Origin: an uncultured Butyricicoccus sp.
Lineage (GTDB): Bacteria > Bacillota > Clostridia > Oscillospirales > Butyricicoccaceae
Assembly: GCF_944381005.1 (NCBI RefSeq)
Contig: NZ_CALWJM010000001.1
Span: 124,001-188,000 of the forward strand
DNA: 64,000 nucleotides
Direction: 5' to 3'
Shown here: positions 18,692-27,700 of the stretch, in pieces
Layout: the number at the start of each line of letters is the position of its first letter
How positions within the stretch are numbered: the stretch's first letter is position 1
Program-made: the position numbers and the translations under genes
The notes under the pieces: model-generated
What the model was told of the DNA's origin: nothing
Databases searched by the model: none
Seen by the model: only the letters and a program-made list of their open reading frames with translations

Positions 18692-19738
18692 ATGGCAAAA
18701 AAACAAGAAGAAACTGGATTTCCCGCCTTAAAACAGGCGCTGAAATCGGGCGAACTGAATCGCCTTTATATTTTTTCAGGTGAAGAAAGTTATCTGCGTA
18801 TGCACTATCTCAATGCTTGCAAAGATGCTATTTTAGGGGATGGCACGTTCGCGGAATTTAATCTATTTGAATTTGACGGCAAGTCGGTTACACCAGACCA
18901 ATTGCGTGACGCGATTGAAAGTTATCCTGCTATGGCTGAACGAAAGATTGTCATTGTGCACGATTTCGACCTGTATAAAATGCCTGCGGCTTTTCAGGAT
19001 TTCCTGCCATCACTGCTTTCCGATTTGCCCGAAACCGTTTGTCTCATTTTTCATTATGATACACTGGAATTTAAACCAGATAAACGCCTGAAAATTCATT
19101 CTATTTTGTCCAAAGCAGGTACTTTTGTACAGTTTGAACCATTGGATGAACGACAACTTGTGGACTGGATTCGCCGCCGTTTTCGGGCACTGCAACGCAG
19201 TATTGACGACGAAACGGCACGTTATCTGATTTTCTTGTGCGGCAATTCTATGACAAATTTGATTACTGAGATAGAAAAAGCTGCCGCTTTTAGTACCACA
19301 GGACAAATCAAGCGATATCATATTGATGCCGTTTGCACCAAAGTGTTGGATGCAGTCGTTTTTGACTTGAGCGACGCTATCACAGAACGCCGATTTGACC
19401 GTGCAGTTGCACTTGTTCATGACTTATTGGCACAAAAAAATCCAGAAATCGTCATTTTCTCAACTATTGCACGCCATATACAGCGCTTATATGCCGCAAA
19501 GCTGAATGAATGCGCACACGGCAGTGAAAAAGAATTACTCACCCTGCTCGGTTCAGCTTCGCCATATTATGCGCGACGCATTCGTACCGCGGCACATCGA
19601 CTGCCTGAACACTGGCTTCGACAATCGGTTGTATTATGTGGGCAAACCGATGCCGCATTAAAGAGTAGTGCGGCAGATAAACAGAAATTGATTGAGCTGA
19701 CTTTGTTGGAAATGGCAGCCGGATTGGAGCAAACATGA
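18692..19738 (+). CDS. holA: DNA polymerase III, delta subunit
   Basis: 348 residues. The clamp-loader subunit that opens the beta clamp. Family features are LNRLYIFSGEESYLRMHYL near residues 18-36, ERKIVIVHDFDLYK near 85-98, and an AAA+-like core without a functional Walker A, followed by the C-terminal collar. The comEC-holA order is common in Firmicutes. A GGAGC box precedes the ATG, and its stop overlaps the next start. Confidence 0.92.
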   Translation: MAKKQEETGFPALKQALKSGELNRLYIFSGEESYLRMHYLNACKDAILGDGTFAEFNLFEFDGKSVTPDQLRDAIESYPAMAERKIVIVHDFDLYKMPAAFQDFLPSLLSDLPETVCLIFHYDTLEFKPDKRLKIHSILSKAGTFVQFEPLDERQLVDWIRRRFRALQRSIDDETARYLIFLCGNSMTNLITEIEKAAAFSTTGQIKRYHIDAVCTKVLDAVVFDLSDAITERRFDRAVALVHDLLAQKNPEIVIFSTIARHIQRLYAAKLNECAHGSEKELLTLLGSASPYYARRIRTAAHRLPEHWLRQSVVLCGQTDAALKSSAADKQKLIELTLLEMAAGLEQT

Positions 19739-20346
19739 TAAAAATTAAAGAAGCGATTATCGTGGAAGGGCGTTATGATGTCAATACGGTCAAACAGCTA
19801 GTCGATACCATCGTATTGGAAACCGGTGGTTTTCGTATTTTTTCTGACAAAGAACGTTTGGCCATGTTTCGACGATTGGCACAAAAACGCGGTCTATTGA
19901 TTTTAACTGACAGCGATGGGGCAGGGCTGGTCATTCGTAACTACCTCAAGGGCGCTATCCCAACTTCACAAGTCAAACATGCCTATATTCCAGAAATTTT
20001 TGGCAAGGAATCGCGCAAACGTGCACCATCCAAAGAAGGAAAACTAGGGGTAGAAGGCATGAAACCCGAAGTTTTACGAACAGCATTACAACGCGCTGGT
20101 GCAACCATCTTGGACAATGAAACAGAGCAGGGGGGAAGTGCATCGGTTAAGCCCATTTGTAAAGCTGACCTGTATGCGCTCGGGTTATCCGGTCGTCCGG
20201 GCAGTGAGCATCTACGCGAACAGGTATTGCACGAACTGGCGCTGCCCAGTCATTTATCCGCCAATGCACTCATTGAATTTCTCAATGTGGTATCTAATCT
20301 AAACGAATTAACCGCGCTTGTCGAAGAAGTTCGCAAAAAGTCCTGA
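19735..20346 (+). CDS. rnmV: Ribonuclease M5 (Toprim domain, 5S rRNA maturation)
   Basis: 203 residues. The Toprim fold is shown by AIIVEGRYDVNTVKQLVD (catalytic Glu) and LLILTDSDGAGLVIRNYL (DxD). KGKLGVE-type RNase M5 sequence follows as KEGKLGVEGMKPE. RNase M5 trims both ends of 5S rRNA precursors in Firmicutes. It overlaps holA by four bases (ATGA) rather than sitting beside ksgA as in Bacillus. The C-terminal region matches the family DUF4093 part. Confidence 0.9.
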   Translation: MIKIKEAIIVEGRYDVNTVKQLVDTIVLETGGFRIFSDKERLAMFRRLAQKRGLLILTDSDGAGLVIRNYLKGAIPTSQVKHAYIPEIFGKESRKRAPSKEGKLGVEGMKPEVLRTALQRAGATILDNETEQGGSASVKPICKADLYALGLSGRPGSEHLREQVLHELALPSHLSANALIEFLNVVSNLNELTALVEEVRKKS

Positions 20347-20353
20347 CAAAGCC

Positions 20354-20381
20354 TTGACAATCCTTTTCTGTATAGTATAAT
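20354..20381 (+). promoter_or_regulatory. Promoter of ribU
   Basis: TTGACA (20354-20359), 16 bases, TATAAT (20376-20381); both hexamers match the consensus. It starts eight bases after the rnmV stop. Confidence 0.8.
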
Positions 20382-20404
20382 GATATCAGAAATTACAAAT
20401 CGTT

Positions 20405-20529
20405 CTGTTTCAGGGCGGAGTGAAAGTCTCCACCGGCAGTGAATCAGTCTTTGTACTGCAAGTCTGCGAGCCGAAAGGCAGGATGGGTGAGAATCCCAAC
20501 CGACGGTAAAGTCCGGATGAAAGAAACAG
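20405..20529 (+). promoter_or_regulatory. FMN riboswitch (RFN element)
   Basis: Closing stem CTGTTTC (20405-20411) with GAAACAG (20523-20529). Conserved pieces include AGGGCGGAGTGAAAGTCTCC, ACCGGCAGT, CTGCGAGCCG, GGTGAGAATCCC and CCGACGGTAAAGTCCGGATG. It should repress ribU when FMN is abundant by favouring the downstream terminator. Confidence 0.96.
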
Positions 20530-20572
20530 GTGACATAGCAGCAGTACATGCTTTCCTATGCCCACTATTTAC

Positions 20573-20603
20573 GCCCCGAGGATTTTCCCTTGGGGCTTTT
20601 TTT
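20573..20603 (+). terminator. FMN-controlled terminator upstream of ribU
   Basis: Arms GCCCCGAGG (20573-20581) and CCTTGGGGC (20588-20596) are followed by seven T residues, 35 bases before ribU. Confidence 0.85.
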
Positions 20604-20637
20604 CCCAACAGGACGGTAGGAAAGAAGGAGTTTTTTC

Positions 20638-21255
20638 ATGATGACCAAAACAATGAAGATTACTTACACCGCTGTGTTTGCGGCAATTGCAACGGTTTTG
20701 ATGTATTTTGAATTTCCGTTGCCGTTCATGCCGCCATTCCTGAAAATCGACCTGAGCGGCGCAGTAATTCTGATTGGTGCGTTTATCTTTGGTATTGGCC
20801 CCGGTATCGCAATGGCAGCCATCAAAGACCTGATTCATGTGACACAAACTCAAACGGCTGGCACCGGTGAATTACAGGATTTTATCTTAACTTGTACGCT
20901 GCTTATACTTGCGGTTTCGTTTTATCGTTTCCATAAGTCGAGAAAAGGCGCATTCTGGGGCTGTGCGGTTGGAACCGTTGCAATGTCTATTGTGGCAATG
21001 ATTACCAACAAACTGATTATTTTGCCGTTTTATGTCAAGGGTATGGGCTGGAATTTGGATATGATTTTTGACCTGTGCAAATCGGTGAATCCAGCAATTG
21101 ACGGCATGAACGCATATTTGTTCCTAGCAGTTTTTCCGTTTACGATGATAAAAGGATTTCTGATTACATTTATCACAATTTTAGTTTACAAGCGTTTAAG
21201 TGTATTCATTAAAGAAAAACAATTAAATGCACAACATCCGGCAGCTTCGATTTGA
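20638..21255 (+). CDS. ribU: Riboflavin ECF transporter substrate-binding subunit RibU
   Basis: 205 residues with six hydrophobic segments, the S component of an energy-coupling-factor transporter that brings in riboflavin. The N-terminal segment MYFEFPLPFMPPFLKIDLSG and the following GPGIAMAAIKDLIH are typical of RibU. No riboflavin synthesis genes are near and the energising EcfAA'T module is elsewhere, as expected for group II ECF transporters. Regulation by the FMN riboswitch confirms the substrate. AAGAAGGAG precedes the start. Confidence 0.95.
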   Translation: MMTKTMKITYTAVFAAIATVLMYFEFPLPFMPPFLKIDLSGAVILIGAFIFGIGPGIAMAAIKDLIHVTQTQTAGTGELQDFILTCTLLILAVSFYRFHKSRKGAFWGCAVGTVAMSIVAMITNKLIILPFYVKGMGWNLDMIFDLCKSVNPAIDGMNAYLFLAVFPFTMIKGFLITFITILVYKRLSVFIKEKQLNAQHPAASI

Positions 21256-21262
21256 ATATAAT

Positions 21263-21297
21263 AAAAAGAACCGCAATTTTGCGGTTCTTTTTATTAT
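21263..21297 (+). terminator. Terminator of ribU
   Basis: Arms AAAAAGAACCGCA and TGCGGTTCTTTTT around a four-base loop. The A/T symmetry would also stop leftward transcription. Confidence 0.85.
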
Positions 21298-21399
21298 ATA
21301 AATGTAATCAGTCAAACTAGCTTAAAAGAAGATTTTTGGAAGAAGAGGCTTTTTCTCCTGCTCTCAACTATACAAAATCTTTATTTTGCTCAATTATAA

Positions 21400-21436
21400 A
21401 TTTACGAGAAAAACCACCCTTCCGGCGGTTTTTCTC
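21400..21436 (-). terminator. Terminator of the long minus-strand gene run
   Basis: On the minus strand GAGAAAAACC and GGTTTTTCTC arms (21406-21436) close a GC hairpin directly after the Cof-type phosphatase gene. The stretch 21298-21405 shows nothing else recognisable. Confidence 0.6.
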
Positions 21437-21451
21437 CATCTCTTCCTAAAT

Positions 21452-22258
21452 TTAGCAACCCAATCGTTGCTGTATTTTATCAATGGCATCTGCAACGGCA
21501 TCATGTGTATTCGCACGCACCACGCAGGACGCTGCCTGCAAAATTTGCTTTTCCGCATTCTTTGGTGCAAAACTAAAATCTGCTTGCTGAATCATTCCCA
21601 AATCATTGCCGCTGTCGCCAATCGCACAAATCATTTTAACGCCCAATTGCTTGCGCAATGTCTGCAACGCTTTTCCTTTATCCGCTTCCGGTTCGGTCAC
21701 TTCCAAAAAAACAGACGCCGACGAAACGGCTGTGTATCGCTGCAAGCGCTCTGCACAACTCTCCCGCACCTGCTTTAACACTTTTGGCTTTCCTGTAAAA
21801 TTGGCTTTATATAAGCTTATCCCATCCCTATACGTTGAAAAGTCGCTGAACTCACATTCTGCCATCTGCTGATGTTGCATAGACTGCGGACTACTGCGAT
21901 ATAAATATACGGCATCTGCGGCAAACATTTCACATCCAACTTGCGGAAATTTGGTTTCAATTTCTTTTACCAAATCCCAAATATCTTCCCGCAACGTAAT
22001 TTTTTCTATGGTGTTTCCGTTTGCATCCCGCAATAATGCACCATTTAAGTATACACGCAGCATTTCCGGTGGCAATATCGCTTCAAACTCTGTTGTCGTC
22101 ATTGGAGGCCGTCCCGTCGCCATACAAAACAAACCGCCCTCTGATATAAAATTTTGTATAGCACGCAGATTACCCGCTGAAATACCTTTCTTATTATCCA
22201 GCAAGGTACCGTCCATGTCACTCATCAACAAAACACCGTCAAATTTACCCATTTTCAC
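21452..22258 (-). CDS. Cof-type HAD-IIB phosphatase
   Basis: 268 residues. HAD motif I is SDMDGTLLDNKKGIS (catalytic Asp pair), motif II lies in MATGRPP, the lysine in DKGKALQTL and motif IV is IGDSGNDLGMIQ. The large C2 cap between motifs II and III puts it in the Cof/YbiV group, which dephosphorylates sugar phosphates, FMN or pyridoxal phosphate; the actual substrate is not predictable. Its start overlaps the stop of the upstream pseudouridine synthase gene. Last gene of the minus-strand run. Confidence 0.88.
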   Translation of the reverse strand: MKMGKFDGVLLMSDMDGTLLDNKKGISAGNLRAIQNFISEGGLFCMATGRPPMTTTEFEAILPPEMLRVYLNGALLRDANGNTIEKITLREDIWDLVKEIETKFPQVGCEMFAADAVYLYRSSPQSMQHQQMAECEFSDFSTYRDGISLYKANFTGKPKVLKQVRESCAERLQRYTAVSSASVFLEVTEPEADKGKALQTLRKQLGVKMICAIGDSGNDLGMIQQADFSFAPKNAEKQILQAASCVVRANTHDAVADAIDKIQQRLGC

Positions 22259-23171
22259 GCACCATTTTCTCTAAAATTGTTGTAAAATACGTCGGAAGCG
22301 GCGCTTCAAACGTCATTTTCTCTTTACTTCTCGGATGATGCAGCGTCAACCGAAATGCATGAAGGCACTGACCATCCAAATAATGAAAGCGGTCTTTCTT
22401 CATCCCATACAGCGGGTCACCAATGATTGGATGTCCGATAGATGCCATATGTACTCGAATTTGATGGGTTCGACCGGTTTCCAACTGAAATGCCATATGA
22501 CTATACCCGCGATATCGTTCCAACACCTGATAATGTGTGATTGCTGGGCGACCATCTGCAACAATCGCCATTTTCTTTCGGTCAATTTTATGTCGTCCGA
22601 TTGGTTGGTCAATCGTTCCGCTATCCTGTCGGGGTGCCCCTATCACAATGGCCTGATATTCCCGCGCCGCCGAATGGCAGGCAATCTGTTCGGCAAGTGA
22701 TTGATGCGCCAAGTCATTTTTTGCTACCACCAACAAGCCGCTGGTGTCCTTATCAATCCGATGTACAATACCCGGTCGAATCACACCATTGATACCGGAT
22801 AACCGTTCCCCACAATGAAACATCAACGCATTGACCAAGGTACCGTCCCAATTCCCTGCTGCCGGATGCACCACCATACCGCGCGCCTTATTCACGACGA
22901 TGATATCATCATCTTCATATATGATATCCAAAGGGATGTCTTGTGGTACAATCTCTACTGTTTGCGGTTCGGGCATTTGTACATAAATCTGTTCCCCTGC
23001 TGAAACCTTATAATTTTTCTTTGCACTCTTCCCTGCTGCAAGCGTCACATTTCCCTGCTCTATCCAACTTTGCGCCATGCTGCGTGTGACACCGTCCAAC
23101 TGTTCAGAAAGATAACTGTCCAGTCGTTTTGCTGCATCCGCCTCCTGAACAATCAAAACCTGTTCATTCAT
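22245..23171 (-). CDS. RluA/RluD family pseudouridine synthase
   Basis: About 308 residues. The N-terminal S4 RNA-binding domain (KRLDSYLSEQLDGVTRSMAQ) is followed by the catalytic domain with GIVHRIDKDTSGLLVVAKND, whose Asp in HRIDKDTSG is the nucleophile, and by GRTHQIRVHMASIGHPIIGD. Such enzymes modify 23S rRNA in Firmicutes, as RluD does at helix 69. The ATG at 23171 overlaps the end of lspA by eight bases; an in-frame ATG at 23192 lies further inside lspA. lspA-rluD order is widespread in Firmicutes. Confidence 0.92.
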   Translation of the reverse strand: MNEQVLIVQEADAAKRLDSYLSEQLDGVTRSMAQSWIEQGNVTLAAGKSAKKNYKVSAGEQIYVQMPEPQTVEIVPQDIPLDIIYEDDDIIVVNKARGMVVHPAAGNWDGTLVNALMFHCGERLSGINGVIRPGIVHRIDKDTSGLLVVAKNDLAHQSLAEQIACHSAAREYQAIVIGAPRQDSGTIDQPIGRHKIDRKKMAIVADGRPAITHYQVLERYRGYSHMAFQLETGRTHQIRVHMASIGHPIIGDPLYGMKKDRFHYLDGQCLHAFRLTLHHPRSKEKMTFEAPLPTYFTTILEKMVRENG

Positions 23172-23625
23172 GGGTCGGCACCGCCTTATCATGCTGAATC
23201 AAGAAATAATAGAAAAATAGTATCATGCCAACGACCACATAAACATCGGCTACATTAAATACAGGAAAATGAATCAAACAGAAGTCAAACAAATCGACGA
23301 CGAATCCATGCCATACACGGTCAATTAAGTTGCCCAGTGCCCCCGCTGAAATCAAGTACAGCGAAACTTTCCCTAGCGATGTGCGAATATATCCTTTTTT
23401 CAGTACATACACCACCGCTGCCAAAATAATTGGTGTAATGCACAAAAATAAAATACGCTGGTCTTGCAGTATACCAAATGCCGCGCCGCGATTCTCTACA
23501 TAGGTCAAATGAAATACACCGTTTATCAGTGGGATGCTGCCTATCTGTGCCAGCACATGCAATGCCCAATACTTTACAACTTGGTCAAGTGCAATCAGTA
23601 CGACAAGAATCAGTGCAACAATCAT
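23164..23625 (-). CDS. lspA: Lipoprotein signal peptidase
   Basis: 153 residues with four transmembrane helices. Cleaves signal peptides of prolipoproteins after lipidation. Both catalytic aspartates are visible in ALGNLIDRV and FNVADVYVVVG, and the NRGAAFG motif precedes them. An AGGAGG box six bases upstream fixes the start at 23625; a longer in-frame reading to 23712 runs through the ileS terminator and is not credible. Confidence 0.95.
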   Translation of the reverse strand: MIVALILVVLIALDQVVKYWALHVLAQIGSIPLINGVFHLTYVENRGAAFGILQDQRILFLCITPIILAAVVYVLKKGYIRTSLGKVSLYLISAGALGNLIDRVWHGFVVDLFDFCLIHFPVFNVADVYVVVGMILFFYYFLIQHDKAVPTHE

Positions 23626-23640
23626 AAAAAACCTCCTCTC

Positions 23641-23672
23641 AAAAAGAGGGCAGGCATATGAACTGCCTGCCC
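23641..23672 (-). terminator. Hairpin between ileS and lspA
   Basis: On the minus strand GGGCAGGCA and TGCCTGCCC (23648-23672) are followed by TCTTTTT. It should end most transcripts from ileS. No separate promoter for lspA is evident, so lspA probably depends on read-through. Confidence 0.75.
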
Positions 23673-23681
23673 TTTCTGTTT

Positions 23682-26480
23682 TTAGCCAACAACTGAAGCG
23701 CAACGCGCGCACAGTGTAGGATGCTTAGAATCCTGTCCAATCGAATCGACATACATCCAGCAGCGCTCACACTTTTCACCCGATGCGCGTTCGATTGCAA
23801 CACGGATTTCCGGCAGGTTCTCGCCCTGCATTCCCTCACCCGCACCGCGTACCACGCGCAGTTTGGATACAATGCACAAAGCTGCCAGTTCATCCGCCGG
23901 AACACGCTCCAACAATGCTGCAATCTCGCCTTCAGCATAAACGGTCACCCATGCTTCCAGCGGCTTACCAATTACCTTATTCTTACGCGCTTCTTCCAGC
24001 GCCTTGTTTACATCGTCACGCAGACCAATCAGCTTTTCCCACTTGTCTGCATCCTCAGCCGCAAATGCCCATGCTTCCTGTACCTTGGGCATCTGGTTGA
24101 GCACAATGTTTGCCGGGTCATCACCATCACGATGCGGCATTGCCTGCCAGATTTCATCGGCAGTAAAGCACAGAATCGGCGCAATCATGCGTACCAGTGC
24201 ATCCAGAATTTCATACATCGCGGTCTGTGCCGAACGGCGCAGGACACCCTGCTTGTCCTCACAATACAGGCGGTCTTTGACAACATCCAAATAGAAGTTG
24301 GACATATCCACAACACAGAATTTGTGAATAGCGTGCAGGACTACATGGAACTCGTAGTCGTCATAGCCCTTGATAACCTTTGCAACCAGCTCATTGAGCT
24401 TCATCAATGCCCAGCGGTCAAGCTCACACATCTGGTCGTATGCTACTGCATCTGCCTTGGGGTCGAATCCATCCAGATTGCCCAGAATATAGCGCGCTGT
24501 ATTGCGGATTTTCAGGTAATTCTGCGACAGGTGCTTGAACATTTCCTTGGAAATGCGCATATCCTGACGATAATCTGCCGAAGAAACCCACAAACGCAAG
24601 ATATCTGCACCATACTGGTTCAAAATCTCCTGTGGGCTGATGCCGTTGCCCAGCGACTTGGACATCTTTTGGCGTTCTTCATCGACAATCATGCCGTGTG
24701 TGATAACCGTCTTATACGGTGCAATGCCCTTGGTAGCAATCGCAGTCAACATGGACGACTGGAACCAACCGCGGTACTGGTCATTACCTTCCAGATACAC
24801 GTCAACCGGAACCGGCTGACCTTCGCGCTGTTCGATGACTGCAGCCCAGCTCGAGCCGGAGTCAAACCACACGTCCATCGTGTCAGTCTCCTTATCGAAC
24901 GAATGGCAACCGCATTCACATTGAACATCGGACGGCAGAATATCTGCTGCATCCAGCTCAAACCATGCGTTAGAGCCTTTCTCACGGAACAGCTTGGATA
25001 CCAGTGCAATGGTCTGTTCATTGACCAGCGGCTTGCCGCAATCCTTACAGAAGAAAATCGGGATGGGTACGCCCCAAATACGCTGACGCGAAATGCACCA
25101 GTCTGAGCGCTCCATAATCATCGAGGTCATGCGCTCCTCACCCCAGCCGGGCAGCCAAGTGATTTCATGGCAAGCCTTAACTGCGTCATCCTTGAGCGCG
25201 TCCACCGAACAGAACCATTGCTCGGTTGCACGGAAAATAATCGGATTCTTGCAGCGCCAGCAATGCGGATAGCTGTGCACAATGTCCTCAATCGCCAGCA
25301 GTGCATTTTGCTCGCGCAGGTCGTCCAAAATTACTGGTGTGGTTTTCTCATAGTACATACCCGCATATTTGCCTGCGTCTGCTGTTGCATAGCCCTTGCC
25401 ATCTACCGGCACGATAATCGGGATATTGTACTTCTGACAAACAATAAAGTCATCAGCACCAAAGCCCGGTGCCGTGTGAACACAACCGGTACCAGCGTCC
25501 AGTGTAACATGCTCGCCTGTGATGATAACCGATTCGCGGTCCATAATCGGGTGCTTGGTTTTCATCATTTCCAAGTCCGAACCCAACAGCGTTGCCAGCA
25601 CTTCCCACGAGTCAATACCCGCCGCTTTCATAACGCTCTCGACCAGTTCTTTTGCAAGAACGTAAACTTCGCCATTTGGCACCTTAACCAAATCATATTC
25701 AAAGAACGGATTGACCGAAATTGCTAAGTTGCCCGGCAGCGTCCAAGTGGTCGTTGTCCAGATAACGAAGTAAACATTTTCCTTGGTGCCAATCGCCTTT
25801 TCAATCACACACTTGTCGTCGGTGACGGCAAACTTGACATAGATGGACGAACACGGCTCGTCCTGATACTCGATTTCGGCTTCTGCCAGTGCGGTTTCAT
25901 CGTGCGGGCACCAGTAAACCGGCTTGAGTCCCTTATAGATATAGCCCTTCTTGGCCATCTCTCCAAAAATTTCAATCTGCTTGGCTTCAAAGTCATGGGT
26001 CAGCGTCAAGTAGGGGTGCTCCCAGTCTCCGATAACGCCCAGTCGGCGGAACTGCTCGCGCTGGGTATCTACATGCTCACGCGCAAACGCTTCACACTTC
26101 TGGCGGAACTCGCTGACAGAAGCCTTGTCACGGTCCATGCCATACGCTTTAATCGCTTGACGCTCAATCGGAAGGCCGTGTGTATCCCAGCCCGGCACAT
26201 AGGGTGCCTGAAATCCTGCCATATTCTTATAGCGGACAATAAAATCTTTCAGCACCTTGTTCAGTGCGTGACCCATATGCAGATTACCGTTTGCATACGG
26301 AGGGCCATCGTGCAGAAGAAAGAGCGGCTTTCCCTCATTCTTCTTCATCAGCGCATGATAAAGCGCGTTGCTGTCTTGGTTCCAGTCAGCCAAAAATCCT
26401 GGCTCCCGTTTGGGCAGATTGCCACGCATGGGAAAATCGGTTTTGGGCAGATTGATGGTTTGATTATAATCCTGCGGCAT
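23682..26480 (-). CDS. ileS: Isoleucyl-tRNA synthetase
   Basis: 932 residues. Class I synthetase with the HIGH-type motif in PPYANGNLHMGHALNKVLKD and KMSKS in RQKMSKSLGNGISP. The CP1 editing domain lies between them. The C-terminal zinc finger CERCWMYVDS...CARC is present, placing it in the bacterial (mupirocin-sensitive type) class. GGACGG precedes the ATG. It follows divIVA after 33 bases, a common Firmicute order, and no T-box lies between, so it must be expressed from an upstream promoter. Confidence 0.97.
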   Translation of the reverse strand: MPQDYNQTINLPKTDFPMRGNLPKREPGFLADWNQDSNALYHALMKKNEGKPLFLLHDGPPYANGNLHMGHALNKVLKDFIVRYKNMAGFQAPYVPGWDTHGLPIERQAIKAYGMDRDKASVSEFRQKCEAFAREHVDTQREQFRRLGVIGDWEHPYLTLTHDFEAKQIEIFGEMAKKGYIYKGLKPVYWCPHDETALAEAEIEYQDEPCSSIYVKFAVTDDKCVIEKAIGTKENVYFVIWTTTTWTLPGNLAISVNPFFEYDLVKVPNGEVYVLAKELVESVMKAAGIDSWEVLATLLGSDLEMMKTKHPIMDRESVIITGEHVTLDAGTGCVHTAPGFGADDFIVCQKYNIPIIVPVDGKGYATADAGKYAGMYYEKTTPVILDDLREQNALLAIEDIVHSYPHCWRCKNPIIFRATEQWFCSVDALKDDAVKACHEITWLPGWGEERMTSMIMERSDWCISRQRIWGVPIPIFFCKDCGKPLVNEQTIALVSKLFREKGSNAWFELDAADILPSDVQCECGCHSFDKETDTMDVWFDSGSSWAAVIEQREGQPVPVDVYLEGNDQYRGWFQSSMLTAIATKGIAPYKTVITHGMIVDEERQKMSKSLGNGISPQEILNQYGADILRLWVSSADYRQDMRISKEMFKHLSQNYLKIRNTARYILGNLDGFDPKADAVAYDQMCELDRWALMKLNELVAKVIKGYDDYEFHVVLHAIHKFCVVDMSNFYLDVVKDRLYCEDKQGVLRRSAQTAMYEILDALVRMIAPILCFTADEIWQAMPHRDGDDPANIVLNQMPKVQEAWAFAAEDADKWEKLIGLRDDVNKALEEARKNKVIGKPLEAWVTVYAEGEIAALLERVPADELAALCIVSKLRVVRGAGEGMQGENLPEIRVAIERASGEKCERCWMYVDSIGQDSKHPTLCARCASVVG

Positions 26481-26513
26481 GATACCGTGTCCGTCCTTTC
26501 GTTTGTTTCTCTA

Positions 26514-27320
26514 TTAGTCGTTTTCGGGTTTGTAGTCCGCACCGAACTTCAATTCACCGAAATCGAAACGCGCGGTTGCTTGTTCATGCAGGCGCTGCGT
26601 GTCAGAATTGATGCCGTGCTGACGGCTGGATGCCAGATTGACTTCGGAAATGGTGAACTTCTTTTCCTTCTGCATCTCTACATATTGCTTGACATCCTCA
26701 GGTAATTCCTGATTGCGCGGAATCTGTGCTGGCGGAATGTCCGAAATAGCGGGCATAGGCGCTGTTGCATCGACAGCAGGCATGGAAACGTGTTCCGTAG
26801 ATGCAGCAGATGACGCTGTCTCCATGTCTGATTCACCAGAAGACACTGCCGGGTCGGCTGGCTGCAATTCAGGAGCAGCTGCGAGTTTAACCAGTATTTT
26901 TTTCTGTGCTTCATAAACAGCCGTCATTTTGCTGAGAAAATCAGCATTATTCTTTTTGGCAATTTCCAGCCGCTGTTCCTCGGCTGCAATCTCGGCTTTT
27001 AATTCCTTGACCCGAATTTCATACTTGGCTTTTGCCTCATCAATAATCTGTTGGGCTTCCAGCTTTGCTTTGTCCAATGTTTCCTGTGCAATGCCCTGTG
27101 CCGAAACCAGTGCGCGGCGCATACCATCTTCCACCGAACGATACTCGTCAATCTTATCGACCAGTACCTTCATCTTTGATTTCAATGCTGCGTTTTCCTT
27201 CTGCATGGCTGCATAGTCCTCGGTAATCTGCTCGATTACCTCATCGACCGATTTCGGGTCATATCCGTTGAACATCGCCTTTTCAAAGGTCAACGCCTGA
27301 ATTTCCTGAACCGTCAGCAT
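26514..27320 (-). CDS. divIVA: DivIVA family polar/septal coiled-coil protein
   Basis: 268 residues. The N-terminal membrane-curvature domain reads MLTVQEIQALTFEKAMFNGYD, followed by a long coiled coil rich in E, K and A (about residues 33-140) and a Pro/Ala/Ser linker. DivIVA marks negatively curved membrane at septa and poles and recruits division or envelope proteins. GGAGGAT upstream sets the start; a longer in-frame reading to 27401 has no support. Its place between yggT and ileS is the usual division-cluster order. Confidence 0.9.
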   Translation of the reverse strand: MLTVQEIQALTFEKAMFNGYDPKSVDEVIEQITEDYAAMQKENAALKSKMKVLVDKIDEYRSVEDGMRRALVSAQGIAQETLDKAKLEAQQIIDEAKAKYEIRVKELKAEIAAEEQRLEIAKKNNADFLSKMTAVYEAQKKILVKLAAAPELQPADPAVSSGESDMETASSAASTEHVSMPAVDATAPMPAISDIPPAQIPRNQELPEDVKQYVEMQKEKKFTISEVNLASSRQHGINSDTQRLHEQATARFDFGELKFGADYKPEND

Positions 27321-27374
27321 AGTTTTTATCCTCCGAACTAGAATGAAGTAATTCTCTTTTCCTGCAAGGCAAAA

Positions 27375-27395
27375 TGGCCGGAGTATCCCCAGCCA
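27375..27395 (-). terminator. Possible weak hairpin between yggT and divIVA
   Basis: Minus-strand TGGCTGG, seven-base loop, CCGGCCA, then TTTTGCC. The stem is only seven pairs with one G-U and the T-run is short, so it may lower rather than stop read-through into divIVA. Confidence 0.35.
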
Positions 27396-27408
27396 CATCA
27401 CTCTGTTA

Positions 27409-27687
27409 TCAGAACCGTAACAGACTGTATAAGATGCGCTCCACCACGGTGAGCGCGATAAACGCGCACAAGAATGGGATGTCCAACATCATGCCGCGAA
27501 ATGCACCAACACGGTCAAGCAGCGCACGAAACGGCATGATAATCGGTTCGGTCACAAAGTAAAGCACCTCACTGATTTTACTGCCGTGAGACTGCGGGAA
27601 CCATGAGAAAATCGCGCGAGCCAGCAGAAAAAACTGCAACAGCTCGATAATTCTTGTCACCAAAAATATAAAATAATAAGAAAACAC
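27409..27687 (-). CDS. YggT family membrane protein
   Basis: 92 residues with two hydrophobic segments flanking the conserved ARAIFSWFP and FVTEPIIMPFRALLDRV region. YggT/YlmG proteins sit beside sepF in many Gram-positives and cyanobacteria and are tied to division or membrane organisation; molecular function is unknown. GTG start with GAAGG upstream, 13 bases after the sepF stop. Confidence 0.85.
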   Translation of the reverse strand: MFSYYFIFLVTRIIELLQFFLLARAIFSWFPQSHGSKISEVLYFVTEPIIMPFRALLDRVGAFRGMMLDIPFLCAFIALTVVERILYSLLRF

Positions 27688-27700
27688 GCTATACCTTCAA

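Noticed and set aside
23721..25106. Long plus-strand frame opposite ileS
   Set aside because: Entirely inside a certain ileS gene; composition looks like reverse-complement coding sequence, rich in C, H, Q and I.
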